Source of the DNA: Scenedesmus sp. ARA3
Taxonomy: Eukaryota; Chlorophyta; Chlorophyceae; Sphaeropleales; Scenedesmaceae
DNA length: 64,000 nucleotides
Reading direction: 5' to 3'
Assembly: GCA_004335835.1 (NCBI GenBank)
Contig: RWJK01001617.1
Span: 41,974-105,973 of the forward strand
Of this stretch, positions 10,094 through 23,000 are shown in pieces. Each line of letters opens with the position of its first letter. Within the stretch, counting starts at the first letter, position 1. The translations under genes were made by a program, and so were the position numbers. The notes under the pieces were generated by a model. It saw only the letters and a program-made list of their open reading frames with translations, searched no databases and was not told where the DNA came from.

Positions 10094-12214
10094 CATAGGT
10101 GTGTAGGTGTGTTATGGCTGCGCAGTGTCCAGTGAACAACAGCAGCAGCAGCAGCGGCAGCAGCAGCAGCAGCAGACAGGCCTATGATTGCGCCGTGTTG
10201 GTGTTGTTGCTGCTGCCCCTGCGGCAGCATCCTCCTGTGCTGCGGGAGTACTAGTCAGACACATTTACAAGTGTTTGCACATGCTTGTGGGCGGGACCTG
10301 TTGTGTAAAGTTGTGGTATTTGATTTGTTGCATTGCTTGCGGCCCGTGGTGGGTCGCCAGCTGCTGATGTGGGTCAAAGTAGGGTAGGTGGGTTACTGAC
10401 AACCATGGTTGTTCAGGCCTGAAAAAAGCCTTAGGTACTCAGGAGTGCCTGATGTTGTTGCTTTGTGTTGTGCTTACATGGGGGCCACACTCACAGCAGC
10501 CAACTATGTTGTTGCTGCTGTGGCCTGACTAGCTAGTGGGATACTACAGTGGTATGACATGGTGGCATTATTGGGGCTGAGAGGGGCGGCTCCTGCAGCA
10601 AGGGGTTGTTTTCCTGCAAGGGGGGTGCTTTCCTGCAAGGGGCTGTTGAGTTGGCGTTAAAAAACGTTGTGTTGCGGCAGCAGTTCTGCCACTGTGAGGG
10701 GATGAGGCGAGCAGTAGCTATGGCGTCGCTGCTGGTGAGCGCTAGCCTGATGGGGGGTGTGCATGCTACCAACACTGTTGCGGCTGCCACACCTGATGAG
10801 CTTTGAGGTCATGCATAATGCATATGGCGCCCGTGATAGGGCAGCGTCACCCCATGGCTTGAGTAGCATCATGATGATTATGGTGCCTATTGCAGCGTGC
10901 ATGCAGCCTGCATGCTGCAGCGGCCACGTGCCTTGGTTGGCTCTGCATACTGTGTTTGTGTGAATGTGGTTGTGGGGCAACTCGTGTTGCGACGACTGCC
11001 TGACATCTGCTGTAACAGCATTCTGCGCATGCTACCTTCTGTATGTACCGTACAGCGCGGTCTACAAATCAATAGTGATTGGATGGGGCCTGCTGATGGA
11101 TGCTGTTCACTGTACATGTCAAACTGTATAGAATGTTACCCGCTGCTAGCCTACTAGTAGCTGAGCTGAGACCCATGCATGACGTCAACGTCTGCAGACG
11201 TCTGAAGCTGACGCCAGTTTGAAACCAGCATTACGTTGACAGAACAATATACTTGTCCCAAGCCAGTTGCAGTGCGGTCAAGGTTGCAGCACGACCCAAG
11301 CAAGAGCTGCGTCCTTCCAACACAATTATCATGAGTATGCCACTGTGCATATCACGAGCCAGTGCTGAGAGAACCTTCGGCAAGTCGAGCTGCCACAGCA
11401 ACGGTTGGCGTTAACCACATACACACGGCCAACAGACATGCTGCTGCACACGCTGTCCACAGCTACCAGCATGTGAAGATCCTGACATGCATTTGTATGC
11501 ATAGCATGACACGACAAACGTGAAACATATCACTCCATGGTGCGCAGCATGGCAACAGCTGGATGTAGGGATCCTGAACAGCCCACATCAGCTCGCATAC
11601 GTGTGGCCTAGCATAAATGTGACCAACACATGGATTAATGCAATATTGCTGCAGTGCCAGGAAGCACCATGGCCGGATGCGAGATCAGCGCACATCACTG
11701 CAACGCCTGCATGCAGCCTGGTTGCCACACAATCGCAACAGCAGCTGCTGCAGCTGGTGCTGATGGTGCTGCCGCCTGCAGCTGCATCTGCTTCCCCAAG
11801 CACTGGCAAGGAGGCCTGGCCAAGGAGCTGCTAGCGGATTCACTGCCCACTGAAAACCTCATGCAAGCTTGCGTAAGCTCACACGCATGTACAGGCAGCA
11901 ATCTGCCTGGCCGCTATGTCGCATGTTAGACGCCCTGCTGCTGCTATGTGTTAGACCTTCGCTGTGCTGCAAGCACGTGTTTCACACATTCAAGACAAAA
12001 GGTTGCTGAGCTGCTGCACAGAACCAGAACAAGCTCAGAGCGTGCACCACCCGCCTGTTGTGCCCAGAGGTTTCCTCACGCAAAAGAAATATTACGCCAG
12101 CGACAGCCTCATCTCGCGCTCTGCAAAATAACACATCCAGCTGCTGTTCACTGCTGCTGAAGATCGTCGCCACTGCTGCAGCGCCTGCTGCTGCAAAACC
12201 CTCAACTCTTCACT
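10042..12214. other. Intergenic region between RRM/U-box gene and psb28
   Basis: About 2.2 kb with no gene that I can support. It begins with CAG-rich 3' UTR sequence and holds TGTAA at 10304-10308. Around 10610-10645 there is a short tandem repeat of TTTTCCTGCAAGGGG type. A 66-codon frame at 10606-10806 has a mildly hydrophobic stretch but no known match and no splice context. Confidence 0.5.
10304..10308 (+). terminator. TGTAA poly(A) signal, RRM/U-box gene
   Basis: TGTAA lies 263 bases after the U-box stop codon. Confidence 0.6.
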
Positions 12215-13872
12215 TTACTTCTGTGGGCTGGTCTTCTCAAAGCCCATGCCGTTGGACTCAGCATACCTGCAGGCAGCAGACAGCAGGCAGCAGGCACCAT
12301 CATATTGAGTCGCTGGGACCGGCCACTACTGCCACCTGCATGTCTCAAGGGCCCAGGTTTGCTGCGCACCCCGGTAAAGCCTGTGATACACAGGCAACAT
12401 CCACCCAGGCCTGCCACACACACCCTAACTGGCATGCGCTATGCTTCCCCTTTTGTTGTGAGCCAGCCAGACTCCCCGTGTGCCTGCAAGCATGCGCACC
12501 GCCTGCAGCACAGGCAGTAATCCATGCAGCAGCCCCCAAGCAAGCGCCCGCCGCACCTGTCCATGAAGCGGATGAAGCGGTCCCACTCGAACTGGCTGCG
12601 CATCGCGTACTTGGCCTCTATGGCCTGCGGCTTGCCGTTTATGAACTTGGCCTTCACGTCCGTGGTGGACAGCGTGCCCTCGTCGTCAATCATGAACAGG
12701 CCTAAATCAAGATGATGGCAGCAGCAGCAACCACAGCAGTAGCGGCAGTGAGGTCGAATGATGTGTTTGTTGATAGCGTGCCCACGTCGTCAGTCATGAA
12801 CAGACCTGGAGATAGCGGAAGTGGCGGTGGCAGCAGCGGCAGCAAAAGTAGTGAAGCAGTGCGGTGAGCTGCGGCGTGTGGCGCTGCATGCAGCTGCTGG
12901 TGGCATGAAAAGGACAGGAGGCAGCGTGGGCAAGGGTACTGCAGCACAGCATGGCAAATGCTCGGCAGCGCTGCCGCCGAGGTTGCTGACTAGACAGCTG
13001 CTGCAGCCATCGAGGCGTGCTGGCTTGAGGCTGCCAGCTGCATGACTGTCAACCTACAGTGCAGTGCCATAGCCAGCCTACGACTGGGGCTGCAGGCTTG
13101 CAGGCCAACACACCGCAACTGACGGCAGCCATTCTGCATTGCATTATCAACGCCAGCCAGCCAGCCCACCCACCTGTGATGTCTCCCAGCTCGCTGGATG
13201 CCTGGAAGATGGAGGGGTTGTCAAACACAAACAGCGCCTGGCCGCTGGTGCCGCTGCGAGCCCGCTTCAGCGTCACATCTGGCACTGTGGGCTCATCCAC
13301 GCCACGGATGAACTGGATCTTGGCGGCGTCGCAGATGTGGCGGGGCTGCGCCGCCATCCGCTGCACGCGCGGTGCGACCACGCCAAATGCTGGCCGCAGG
13401 CCTGCAGGGAATGGCACCACAGAAGCACAGGAACAGCACTGCAGGTGTCAACCACCTACTCTACTACTGCTTTGCTGTGACTTCGGGGTTGAGAAGTTGA
13501 AGGTTGCAAATATGTGTGGTGGAAGTTCGCTGCTTGCTGCAATGGGCGTCCTGCAAGGGGTGCCTGGCCTGGCCTGACCAGTGGCTAACTGGTGCTGCCA
13601 GGTGCTGCTCTGTCCCCGCTGAAGTGTGCAGGCCAGCTGCTGCGCTGTCAACACCACGGCAATGATATATATCTATAAGGATGCAAAAACAACAGAGGAT
13701 CCACCAGCTAGTGCTTTGCTGCGGCTGTTTCACGATGCGCCACAGAGTTGCAGCTCGCAATTGAACGCCCAGATACAACTTCGCCGTCGTGTCGCAAGCC
13801 ACTAGAAATGATATTCAACAGTAATTAGCTATAACTACCTGTGCAGGAGCGTGTCTGTGTGGCGGTCTGCAT
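12215..13872 (-). CDS. psb28: Photosystem II assembly protein Psb28, plastid precursor
   Basis: Psb28 is a small stromal-side factor that binds PSII assembly intermediates (CP47/RC47). Four exons (descending): 13872-13839, 13401-13174, 12701-12557, 12266-12215, with exact phase joins, giving 152 residues. The ATG at 13872 begins a basic, Thr/Arg/Ala-rich plastid transit sequence ([11 protein letters not shown] then [19 protein letters not shown]). The mature part shows the family line [79 protein letters not shown]. Length fits an about 112-residue mature protein plus transit peptide. It is head to head with the epimerase gene (279 bases between starts). A decayed copy of the first 45 bases of exon 3, including its acceptor, lies at 12768-12816. 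Confidence 0.93.
12660..12816 (-). repeat. Duplicated exon 3 acceptor region in psb28
   Basis: The first part of exon 3 (12701 downward, coding [12 protein letters not shown]) recurs with changes at 12805 downward as [12 protein letters not shown], again preceded by CAG. The copy lies in intron 2, 104 bases upstream, so it is out of frame with the real exon if used as the acceptor. Confidence 0.85.
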
Positions 13873-14151
13873 TGTGCTGCTTGCTTGTATTTGTGGGAAT
13901 AGCTGCGTAATCTGTTGATCGTCAAAAAACGCTTATTCACCGCAAAACAATCAAGTATCAGGTGGTTGTGGGCCCTGATGACTTGGGGTAACCCACAGGT
14001 CCTGACTGGTGTGCCCTGGTGTGCTAGGTGTTGCTGTGCGCGCGACGTTATTCGACCACGTAGCCACGACTTTGAAGCTTAAGTGCGTCTAGAATCAATC
14101 ACATAATTGACAGGGGGATTGCTCCAGCAGTTTGCCCGTCAACTGAAGAAA

Positions 14152-15260
14152 ATGCAGGCGTGCATCAAGTCTGGCTGCAGGCCAAGTGCCCCCGCTTTCG
14201 GGTAAGATCCAAAGATTTGAAAACTTTTGTTACACTACCTGTATTTGCTGCTCGGAATGTGCACGTCCCGGCAACCGACACTGAACACAGCAGCAAGGAA
14301 TCCTGTGCTTGTGCAGCAGGATCACAGCCAATACAGCTGGTTTGCACCTGAGCAGCGCCTGGTACCATGCACAACTCCTTCATAGCCGCATTGCTGCCAA
14401 TGTGTGCTTCTCACGGCGCTGCTTATGCTGCGCTGCTGCTGCTTGAGCAGGGGCAGGGTGCGCAGCGATGTGCGCCGTGCACAGGTCAAGGTGTGCGCAT
14501 CAGCAGTAGCTGACATGCAGAAGAAGTATGGTGAGCATTGACACCCATCATCCAGCTTGCAGCAGCTGCATCCAGAACAGAGTTGCAGATGCCGTAGCTG
14601 CAACATGCACTGATGCAGGGCCTCTGCTGCCAGCACCTCTCCCTGTCAAATTTGGGTTTCTACAGCGCATCAGCAGTGCAGCCGACTTGCAGTGCGCGGC
14701 ACGGCCGTCAAGACACTTGACTTCTTACGCATCAAACCTGGAGTCCTGATCATGTCATTGTTGTATGAGTGGGTGATCAACGTCGTGTGCTTTTGCTGTT
14801 TGTTGTTTGTTTCTCTGACAGGCATCCCCGGTAGTGTGGAGTTTGTGGAGGGCCAGGGTGGCCTGCCCACAGTGATGCTCAAGCACGCCTGCGGCGCCAG
14901 CGCACAGGTCAGCAGCAGCAGAATACGCAACGCACGATGCAGCAGTGCAGCAGCAGTGCTACAATCACGGCATGGGCCACGGCGACAGCCCTTAGTGATG
15001 CTAGTGGGCAGTGTGAACCGCATGCAGCGTGAACCAAATGCTGTTCAGCAAGCAGCAGGCTAGACAGCTGCAGCAGCAGCGGCAGCAGCAGCAGCGGCAG
15101 CAGCAGCAGCGGCAGCAGCAGCAGCGGCAGCAGCAGACCACCATAGAACTGTGAGGGAGCCTCAGCACAAAGCCGAGCGGCAACCATTCTGGCGCTCATG
15201 ACCAGCACATACCTACACAAACGTTACACAAGACAACCCTGTCCCCACTTGCCCCAATCA

Positions 15261-15302
<42 letters not shown>

Positions 15303-17932
15303 CCAATCCTGCATCGCGCTGCAGGTGTACCTGTTTGGTGGCGCTGTGTGCAGCTGGAAGCAGGCCAGCGGTGACGAGGTGCTGTACGTGCGCCCTGATG
15401 CCGTGTTCGACAAGAGCAAGCCCATCAGCGGAGGTGAGGCGAGGCGCTGCAACAGCCGTGGCAAGCATAGCATGGAATGAGGCACACCTGGACACATGCC
15501 TGCAAGCATTTGCGTTGGGATGGCTTTCCTTTTGAACTACAAGACACCACGTGTGCAGACGCCGCTGTAATTGGTGTGGTGTAGTGGCAATTTGCGCGGC
15601 AGTGTTGCAGATGTGTGGATGCTCTCTTGTTTGGAGCCAATACAGAAGCCGTGTATCTACCTCAAACATCATGGAGCGCTGTGAATTTCATTCATACCAT
15701 GCTGTGTGTTTTGTGCTCTGCTCTGCTTATCAGGTGTGCCGCACTGCTTCCCTCAGTTTGGCCCAGGCGCCATGCAGCAGCATGGCTTCGCACGCAACCT
15801 GGACTGGGAGGTGCGCGGCAGCAGCAGCAGCAGCTTCGGCAGCGGCGGCAGCAGCAGCAGGATTGTCATTGTGTTCTCATTCAGCAGCAGGGTTCTGCCA
15901 CATCAGCTGCTGTATGCTCAACCCCGAGAACGGCTTAAACGTAGCAGCAATCGCAGCGCCAAAAACACGCTAGGCTGTCTGCCTGTTTTTCAGAGCACTA
16001 CAGGAAGCATTTTGTGTTCTGAAAACTACATCTATGTTGTTATACCGCCCGGTGCACACGCGTGTGGCATATGCCAGGTGGCCAGCACGTCGACCAACTT
16101 CCAGCCTGACCATCTCTGTCCGGCTGCCAGCACTACCTGCAAGCACATCACATGCGACAAGGAACCAACATGCACAGCACATGTGGCACCGCCGTTCTGT
16201 TGTTACTGTTCCAGGTGGCCAGCACGTCTGCCGACTTCCAGCCTGACGAGCGCGACCCCGAGGTGGAGCTGGTGCTGAGCGAGAGCGACTACACACTCAA
16301 GATGTGGCCGCACAAGTTCAAGGCGGTGAGCACAGCGGGGGATGCTGTTTGGGTGGACTGCAGGCCGTTGGATGATGTCAGCAGCCATTGCAGCACCCGA
16401 TGTGGCCACACAAATTCAAGGCAGTGAGCACAGTGGGCGATGCTGCAGTTGGTTCTTGTGACCGGATCAGGGGTGGGTGTCAGCAGTCGCTGTAGCACCA
16501 GGTGTGGCCGCATAAGGCCAAGGCTAACAATCGGTATCATGGAGCAAGAAAGGGACTGAGCCACAGGAGCACCGTCATGCTGTGTTGCGCTGCTGTAATT
16601 TATGTCAGCGGCCCAAAACTGCACAGCACTGCAGGTTGGCAGCCCTGTTGCTCTGAGCTTCCTTTACGTGCCGTGTATGCTAACAAGCTGATACTGCACT
16701 GCCTCATGTGTTTCGCCTGCCTCAGGTGTACACCGTCACGCTGCACGGCGAGCAGCTGCGCACCGACTTCCGCGTGATGAACACGGGCGACAAGCCCTTC
16801 GAGTTCACCACCGCGCTGCACACCTACTTCGAGGTGCTGCACGTGGACAAGGCCAAGGTGCGCTGCATGATGTTTTGCCTGTGGGTTTAAGTTGGTAGCG
16901 GCGCTGTGCAGCAGACAGGGGTGTAGCGCTGCATGATATTTTGCCTGTGGGTTGAAGTCGGTATAGGGTCAGGTGCTTCACGTGGACAAGGCCAGGGTGC
17001 GGGCCCGGCACGCAAGGCTAGGGTGCTGTTTGTTTTTGTGTTGGTTGTGCACAAGGTGTGTAGAATCTGGACGAGGCTGAGTTGCACAACGGTGCACAAC
17101 AGTGAGGTGCCGCGCGTGGGCAAGGTTGAGGCACGCATGTTGATGTGGCAGCGGCTGTTGCAGCAGCTTGTTTGCAGCCAGGCGATGGCGCCTCACAGCT
17201 CCAGCACGTGCCGCGTGCGCTCGACTGCATGCACATGTGCTTGCCTGTTACACATCAAACTGTATTGTTGTGTTACCGCGCGCCCTCAGGTGACTGGCCT
17301 GAAGGGCCTGACCTACCTGGACAAGAGCAAGGACCCCAGCAGGACCCTCTGCTACCCTGTAACGAACAGATCTGTATTAATACACTTGTTGTGTCACCGC
17401 GCGCCCTCTCAGGTGACCGGCCTGAAGGGCCTGACCTACCTGGACAAGTCCAAGGACCCCAAGAACCCCGCCAAGGGCACTGAGCAGCGCGAGGCAGTCA
17501 CCTTTGGCAAGGACCTGGTGGACAGCGTGTACCTGGCGGCACCGGAGCACGTGGAGCTGGAGGTCGGCACAGGTGGGTGCGGTGGCGCGCTGCTGTGTTT
17601 CTGTGATGCCGACTTGATCATGTGTACTGCTTGCGTACGGCTTGCGTGAGTGCAGCGCTTGCTGTGATCACAGGCGCTGCTGCGATGCAGCTCATGCCTG
17701 GCGTTGCATTTAAGGCTGGGCTGGGCATGGACAGCATATGTGTTGTACTTGCTAGATGAGCACGGCTCTGTGATGTCTTGCTTGACAGTCGCAGCTTGTC
17801 AGACCATCACAGACCCTTCACAAAGCTCCCTCCTGTGCATGCTAGCTGCACCTGCATTCGGCTTGCAGGTGTGTGGCTGGGTTTGCAGTGCACTGGTGGA
17901 CAGCAAGCGCTTGCATGCTGACGCAATGTTGC

Positions 17933-17977
<45 letters not shown>

Positions 17978-18463
17978 AGGTGCTGCTGTTGCGATTGACG
18001 CTACCGGCTGGGAGGACATTGTGGTGTGGAACCCCCACCTGACCATGAAGGCCTGGTGAGGCGGGCGGCTGCATGTGTACTGTTGTTGTGTACACATAAT
18101 TGACGGCAAGCAACAGGCTGCGCGCCATGCTGTGCCTGTCCAATAGCCGCCGCAGCCCTCAGCGCTTCTAAACGCTGCTGCACTATACCGTATAAAGAGT
18201 TGACGCACTTTGCAAAGCATGCCTGATGTGCGTCCACGATCTACTAGATCCTGATGGTATCAGGGGCATTGCTGTATGATGTGACTGCACATGCGCAACA
18301 TTGAAGTGTGTTTGGCCCTGTCTTGCCGCTGCTGCTGCCTGTGTTGTGCAGCTACGAGAACTTTGTGTGCGTGGAGAACGCCATCACTAACAGGAGCATC
18401 ACTGTGCAGCCTGGGGAGTCGTGGAGGGCCACCACCAACTTCCAGGTCGTGGACGTGCAGTAG
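14152..18463 (+). CDS. Glucose-6-phosphate 1-epimerase (apospory-associated protein C type), probable plastid precursor
   Basis: It interconverts alpha and beta anomers of hexose 6-phosphates (EC 5.1.3.15 family). Ten exons: 14152-14201, 14451-14530, 14822-14907, 15325-15433, 15734-15810, 16215-16325, 16726-16857, 17413-17572, 17980-18055, 18352-18463; all phases agree, giving 330 residues. The first 40 residues (MQACIKSGCRPSAPAFGGRV...) look like a plastid transit peptide. Family motifs: VPHCFPQFGPGAMQQHGFAR with the catalytic-type His125; LTDFRVMNTG-like strand LRTDFRVMNTGDKPFEFTTA; ALHTYF; VVWNP; and FVCVENA with the catalytic-type Glu302. At least four exon boundaries are duplicated in neighbouring introns. 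At exon 8 an upstream acceptor (exon from 17290) is also usable in frame. Confidence 0.92.
16071..16247 (+). repeat. Duplicated exon 6 acceptor region (epimerase)
   Basis: The sequence CAGGTGGCCAGCACGTC plus the following bases to about 16110 repeats the true exon 6 start at 16208-16247 with few changes. The copies are 137 bases apart, so not in frame. Confidence 0.88.
16296..16530 (+). repeat. Exon 6 donor region in three copies (epimerase)
   Basis: The exon 6 end GATGTGGCCGCACAAGTTCA and its GTGAGCACAG donor (16300-16345) recur at 16398-16443 and, more decayed, near 16500-16530. The first copy is 98 bases downstream, out of frame. Confidence 0.85.
16833..17003 (+). repeat. Duplicated exon 7 donor and early intron (epimerase)
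   Basis: Intron bases 16860-16900 (GCTGCATGATGTTTTGCCTG and on) recur at 16925-16964, followed at 16969-17000 by a copy of the exon 7 end (CACGTGGACAAGGCCAGGGT against CACGTGGACAAGGCCAAGGT). Confidence 0.85.
17256..17460 (+). repeat. Tandemly duplicated exon 8 start with intact acceptor (epimerase)
   Basis: Two copies of the intron end CCGCGCGCCCTC(TC)AG and the exon start coding VTGLKGLTYLDKSKDP lie at 17275-17336 and 17397-17460. The acceptors are 123 bases (41 codons) apart with an open frame between them. Confidence 0.92.
17938..17979 (+). repeat. CTG tract forming the 3' end of epimerase intron 8
   Basis: A CTG trinucleotide run with one T interruption runs straight into the acceptor CTGCAG/GT of exon 9. 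Confidence 0.85.
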
Positions 18464-19452
18464 TCTGCAGCGTTGAGGTACACGATGCAGCTGGTTAAGA
18501 GCAGGACTGGGCCGGGGTGTTGAGGAGTGCTGTACGTCAGCAGCAGCACATGCCCCTTGTTGTCCAGGTTGCCATATGCCGTCTGTAAAATCAATTCGTC
18601 TGAGATTTATATGTTATTTAATTATTGAATCACATGGAATGATTATGCTGCGGTTGCAGCATGCGGCAAAATTTCGTCGAGTTCAGTTACAACGTCGTTT
18701 GAACGAGGCAGCGGTAAGTCCAAGCGAGTCTGACTGAAGCATCAGCAAATCTCCCGTCCCAGTTTACGCGTTGCTGGAGGCTTTCTACAGCAGTCTGTCA
18801 GCCGGATCGCACGCTGACAATTCATTGGACATTGTTTTGGGTCCCTCAGCGCTACCTGCTTGGTCTTGCGGTGCGCACGATGTCTGTCACAGACGCATCC
18901 CCACTACTATCTTTGATCCTGACATAGTGCTCGAGCTCCAGCAGCTTTGTCTCTGTGCCGTAGTGAAACGGCCGTTGTGGGCTGTGCACAGCTCGTGTGG
19001 CGCTCCTGCCTGGCACACTCGGTAGCTCAGCTGGGAATCCCGCTGTAGAGGTAAGATTTCGATGTTGATTGTGGATGTCAGATGGCTGTGGTGCAGGCAC
19101 TGCTGCAGCAGTTGGTGTGGTGTTGCTGCTTGCTCAGTAGGCCTTTGGAACATCAGTTGCGCACCCAGACCTGCATGTACAACTGTTTGGCACTTTGAAT
19201 GAGTTGTATCCTGCATGCACAACAGTATCACACAAGACGGCATGCTCAGCTGCAGATGAAACCATGTGCCGGTGTCTGGGGACACCCCTTAGGTGGCTGC
19301 AGGACAGCAAATGAATGTGCATTGCTGGTATCATGCATAGCCGCTGCAGCCTCAAAGCAATGGCTGCCTTTGCTCACACTCTCTTGTCCTCCCTCCTTGT
19401 GTACAGGCTGCTGCGTGTGCTGTGTGCAGGCCATGGGCCGCTGCAGCCACTG
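18464..19452. other. Intergenic region, epimerase 3' UTR and fasciclin-amidase promoter
   Basis: It contains the epimerase 3' UTR with TGTAA at 18584-18588 and the upstream region of the next gene. No gene was seen. Confidence 0.55.
18584..18588 (+). terminator. TGTAA poly(A) signal, epimerase gene
   Basis: TGTAA lies 121 bases after the epimerase stop codon. Confidence 0.6.
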
Positions 19453-19786
19453 ATGGCGCAGCTGATAGCACTGCTGCTGCTGCTAGCAGGGTTGCTTCCT
19501 GCGGCCCTGCCAGCAGCAGCACCTCCAACCTTATCTGGTAGCCAAGCGGCAGGGCAGCTGCAGCAGCAGCAGCATGGCAATGGTCAAGTTAAGGAGCAGC
19601 AGGTGCCGCCCGTGCAGCTGCTGTTAGGCCGCAAGGCTGGCCAGCGGGTGCAGCGCATGCTGCTGCCCCATTCACCCATTCCACTAGACACAACTGAAAA
19701 CCCACGTACCAGTAGTGACGTCGACAGTAGCGCTAGCAGTAGCAGCAGCGACAACAGCAGCAGGAGCAGTGCGCCTAACGGCGGTA

Positions 19787-19820
<34 letters not shown>

Positions 19821-20014
19821 TGGCGACACCAGCCTTGCTGATGAGATTGCGCGCCAACTGAACAAGGATGCACTGGCGAATGCTGCAGCAGCCAGCAGCA
19901 GCAGCGGCAGCGGCAACAGCAGCAACGAGGTGTTTGACCCAGCAGGCAGCACCTCAAGCAATGTCCTGCTGCAGCTGCTGAGGCCCGACCTGGAGAGTCC
20001 CGCCCTGCCACAAG

Positions 20015-20046
<32 letters not shown>

Positions 20047-23000
20047 GTGAATGGGACGTCAAACACAACTGGCGTGGAGGGACAGGACCCGCCTGCTGCC
20101 TCCAATGCAGCTGCAACACTGGCTGCAAACGCTGTGACAGCAGCCAGGGGATCAGCAGACGGCGGCACCAGCCTTGTGCGGGGCACCACTGATCCCAGCA
20201 GCATGCAGCTGCAGCCGCCGCCAGCTGGAGCCAACAGCAGCTCTGGCCAGCTCTTCAGCCGGCCGGGCAGCAGTGATGGCACCTCGCCTGGCAGCAACAC
20301 CAGCAATTCAAGCAGTACCTCAGGCAGCGGGCCGGGCCACAAGCCGCATGCTGCTGTGGACAAACAGACAGAGAAGTCGCCTCTGGAGGTGCTGCTGGCT
20401 GCTGTGTCCAGCCGCTGGCAGGAGACACGGCAGTTTGGCCCCGGGGGTGTGGCTGGGCCCCCCGGCAGCTTTGCTGAGCTGCGGTCTGCCTGGCAGGAGC
20501 TGATGGCGGAGCTGCAGCGGCAGCAGCCGCAGCTGGTGAGATTGTGCAAGATGCTGTGGCCTTGCTGCGCTTTTTGGCGTTGTCTGCTGCTTGTGGCAGC
20601 ACCAGCAGCAGCTTGCATGGCCATAGTATTGAACCACTTGATTGATGCCGGCAGGTGTCCTGTGGTAGCAGCGGGTCCTGCAGCCGTATGCTGCTGCAGC
20701 TATCACCTTCTTTTTGTATTGACCTGCAACTACTCATCTCCTGCCGACACCTTCCACCACCGCCACCTACCTTGCTTGCAGAGTGGCTTTGCACGCCTTG
20801 CAGCTGCCAACCCTTTCATGCACCGGGTCATTGCACGCGCCGGCATGCCTGTGGCTGTCTTTGCTCCCACAAATGCGGCACTGACAGCATACCTGAGGCA
20901 GGCCCTGCCCCTTACTGCCAGCAACAGCAGCAGCAGCAGCAGCAGCAGCGGAAACGACAGCAGCAGCGCCAGCTTGTCTCAGCTGCTGGAGGCTGCTGCT
21001 GCCCACCCTGGCAGCACCATCCTGCTGCTGCTACGGCACAGTGAGTGCCATATTGGGAAGCCTTTGCACTGTTGACGGCATGTGGCGACTAGCTGATTGA
21101 AGTCAATTTGTTTGGCGAAGTAGTGATCATGGGATCATGCCACAATGCATGCAAATACAAGAGCCGCCGGTACCTCTTTTGGCATACCAACTTCAGCCAG
21201 CTGGCATAGGGAAACCTGTCGCAGCCTCAGGTAGAGACAACCTCAACTCACTGCATTTTGCTTATCGCTCTGTCACATTGTGCTGATACCTTCTCACTCT
21301 GCGCACCTCCTGCCTGCTGCTTCTACTGCTGCTGCAGCCATCCCTGTGCGGCAGCAGCAGCTGCTGGACTCCAGAGGCACCCTGTCTAGCCATGTGCTGC
21401 TCACAGCAGACGGTGATGCGGCAGCAGCAGCAGCAGCAGCAGCAGCAGATCCAACAAGCCAGTCTGGCAGCCCTCAAGGCAGCTCCTACTCCGGCCCTGG
21501 CAGGGGTGATAGCATGGGCCTGCTGTCTCACTCGCTGGTGGTGCAGACTGGGCTGGGCAGCTATGTGCAGGTGAGCCGGGTGACACACACATACGCTGAC
21601 AAGTTATTGGCTTGAACAGCCTAATTGAAGCGGTGTGCTGCTGCTGCTGCTTCTGCAGGTGGATGTGTGCAGCTCTGTGGGGATGACTGCAGCTTGAGTC
21701 TAGCACTGGTGGCTTCGCACGCCTCCACCTTCATCAATTGAGCCTAGTTTGTCCCCTCAATTTGTTCTGTGGTGACCTCACAGGTGTCGGACCTCCCATC
21801 GGCTTCATCCGCCTACAGGCTGCCAGCAGCAGCAGCTGCCGCTGAGGCAAACGTAACAGCAGCAGCCAACAGCAGCTCACAGGGCAATGCGGCTGCTGCA
21901 ACCAACTCCTCCAGCAACAGCAGCAGCAGCAACAGCACAGCTGCTATCTTGGCCGCCAGACTTTCCCGGCTGCAGGTTGGTGACTTCAGCGCTGTTGCAG
22001 ACCCATTCCCAGTCAACCACCGCCGCATGCTCGTCATCCCGATCAACGGCGTGTTAGAAGAAAGTGACGAGGTTATTAACGGCAGGACGTCAGCAAGGCT
22101 GCGAGGTGCATTCGGCCTGCACCCTGCTGACGAGCAGGCGCTGCTGTCCAGGGTTTTCTTGGACCCTACCTCCAGCTACTGGACGCAAAGCCTGAGCATT
22201 GTTGGGCAGCAGCAGCAGCAGCAGCAGGGGCAGCAGCAGCAGCAGCAGCAAGGGCCTGCCTACCAGCCACCCTTCAGCCGTGCCTCCTCTGCGCCCAATG
22301 ACAGCTCCCCCATCAACACCACAGCAGCAGGCTGGCGCGGCAGCAGCAGCAATTACAGCGGCAGCAGCAGAGCAGGCAGCAGCCAGATTGACGCCAGCAA
22401 TAGGCTGCCTGGCAGGCGCAGGCTGGCCGCTGATGCTGCGGACAGCAACAGCAGCGGCAGCGGCGGTGGCGGCTCCTCGCCCTCACCGGCACCTTCACCG
22501 ACAACCAATGCCAGCCCTAGCCCCAGCCCCAGCCCAAGCCCAATTCCAAGTCCAAGTCCCATCCCTAGCCCCACTTTCAGCCCCAGCCCCAGCCCAAGCC
22601 CAAGCCCCAGCCCAAGTGACACCACAGGCCCCAGCGCCAGCCCCAACCCATCACCCAGCCCAAGCCCAGGGCCAACTCTAGGTGCCTTCACCACCACAGA
22701 CAGCATCATCCCCAGCAGCAGCAGCACTGGACAGCCAGCCGCCGCACAAGACAGCAGCAGCAGCAGCAGCAACACCAGCAACACCGCCACCAGCAACAGC
22801 AGCACTGCCACAAGCCCCTCTCCAGCCACCCCTGACAATGACACCATGGCTGCAGCACCAGCGGAGCTAGCTGCGCGCCTGGCTGAGCTCATTGCACGGC
22901 AGCAGGAGCAGCTGATGCAGATCCATATGGCAGATGCACTGGCAGCCAACCTGATGACTGTACAGGCACTACAGGTGTGGACCACAGCAGCAGTGAGCAA

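Noticed and set aside
10606..10806. Possible small thylakoid-targeted protein (RRAVAMASLLVSASL)
   Set aside because: The frame is short, ends without a splice donor, and no mature protein could be found downstream.
19000..19060. GGTAGCTCAGCTGGGA stretch as a tRNA D-arm
   Set aside because: No matching acceptor stem, anticodon arm or T-arm could be folded around it.
19584..20624. Long minus-strand reading frame (346 codons) opposite the fasciclin-amidase exon 1
   Set aside because: It is a Leu/Ala-rich shadow of the CAG/AGC repeats on the coding strand, without splice context or family motifs.
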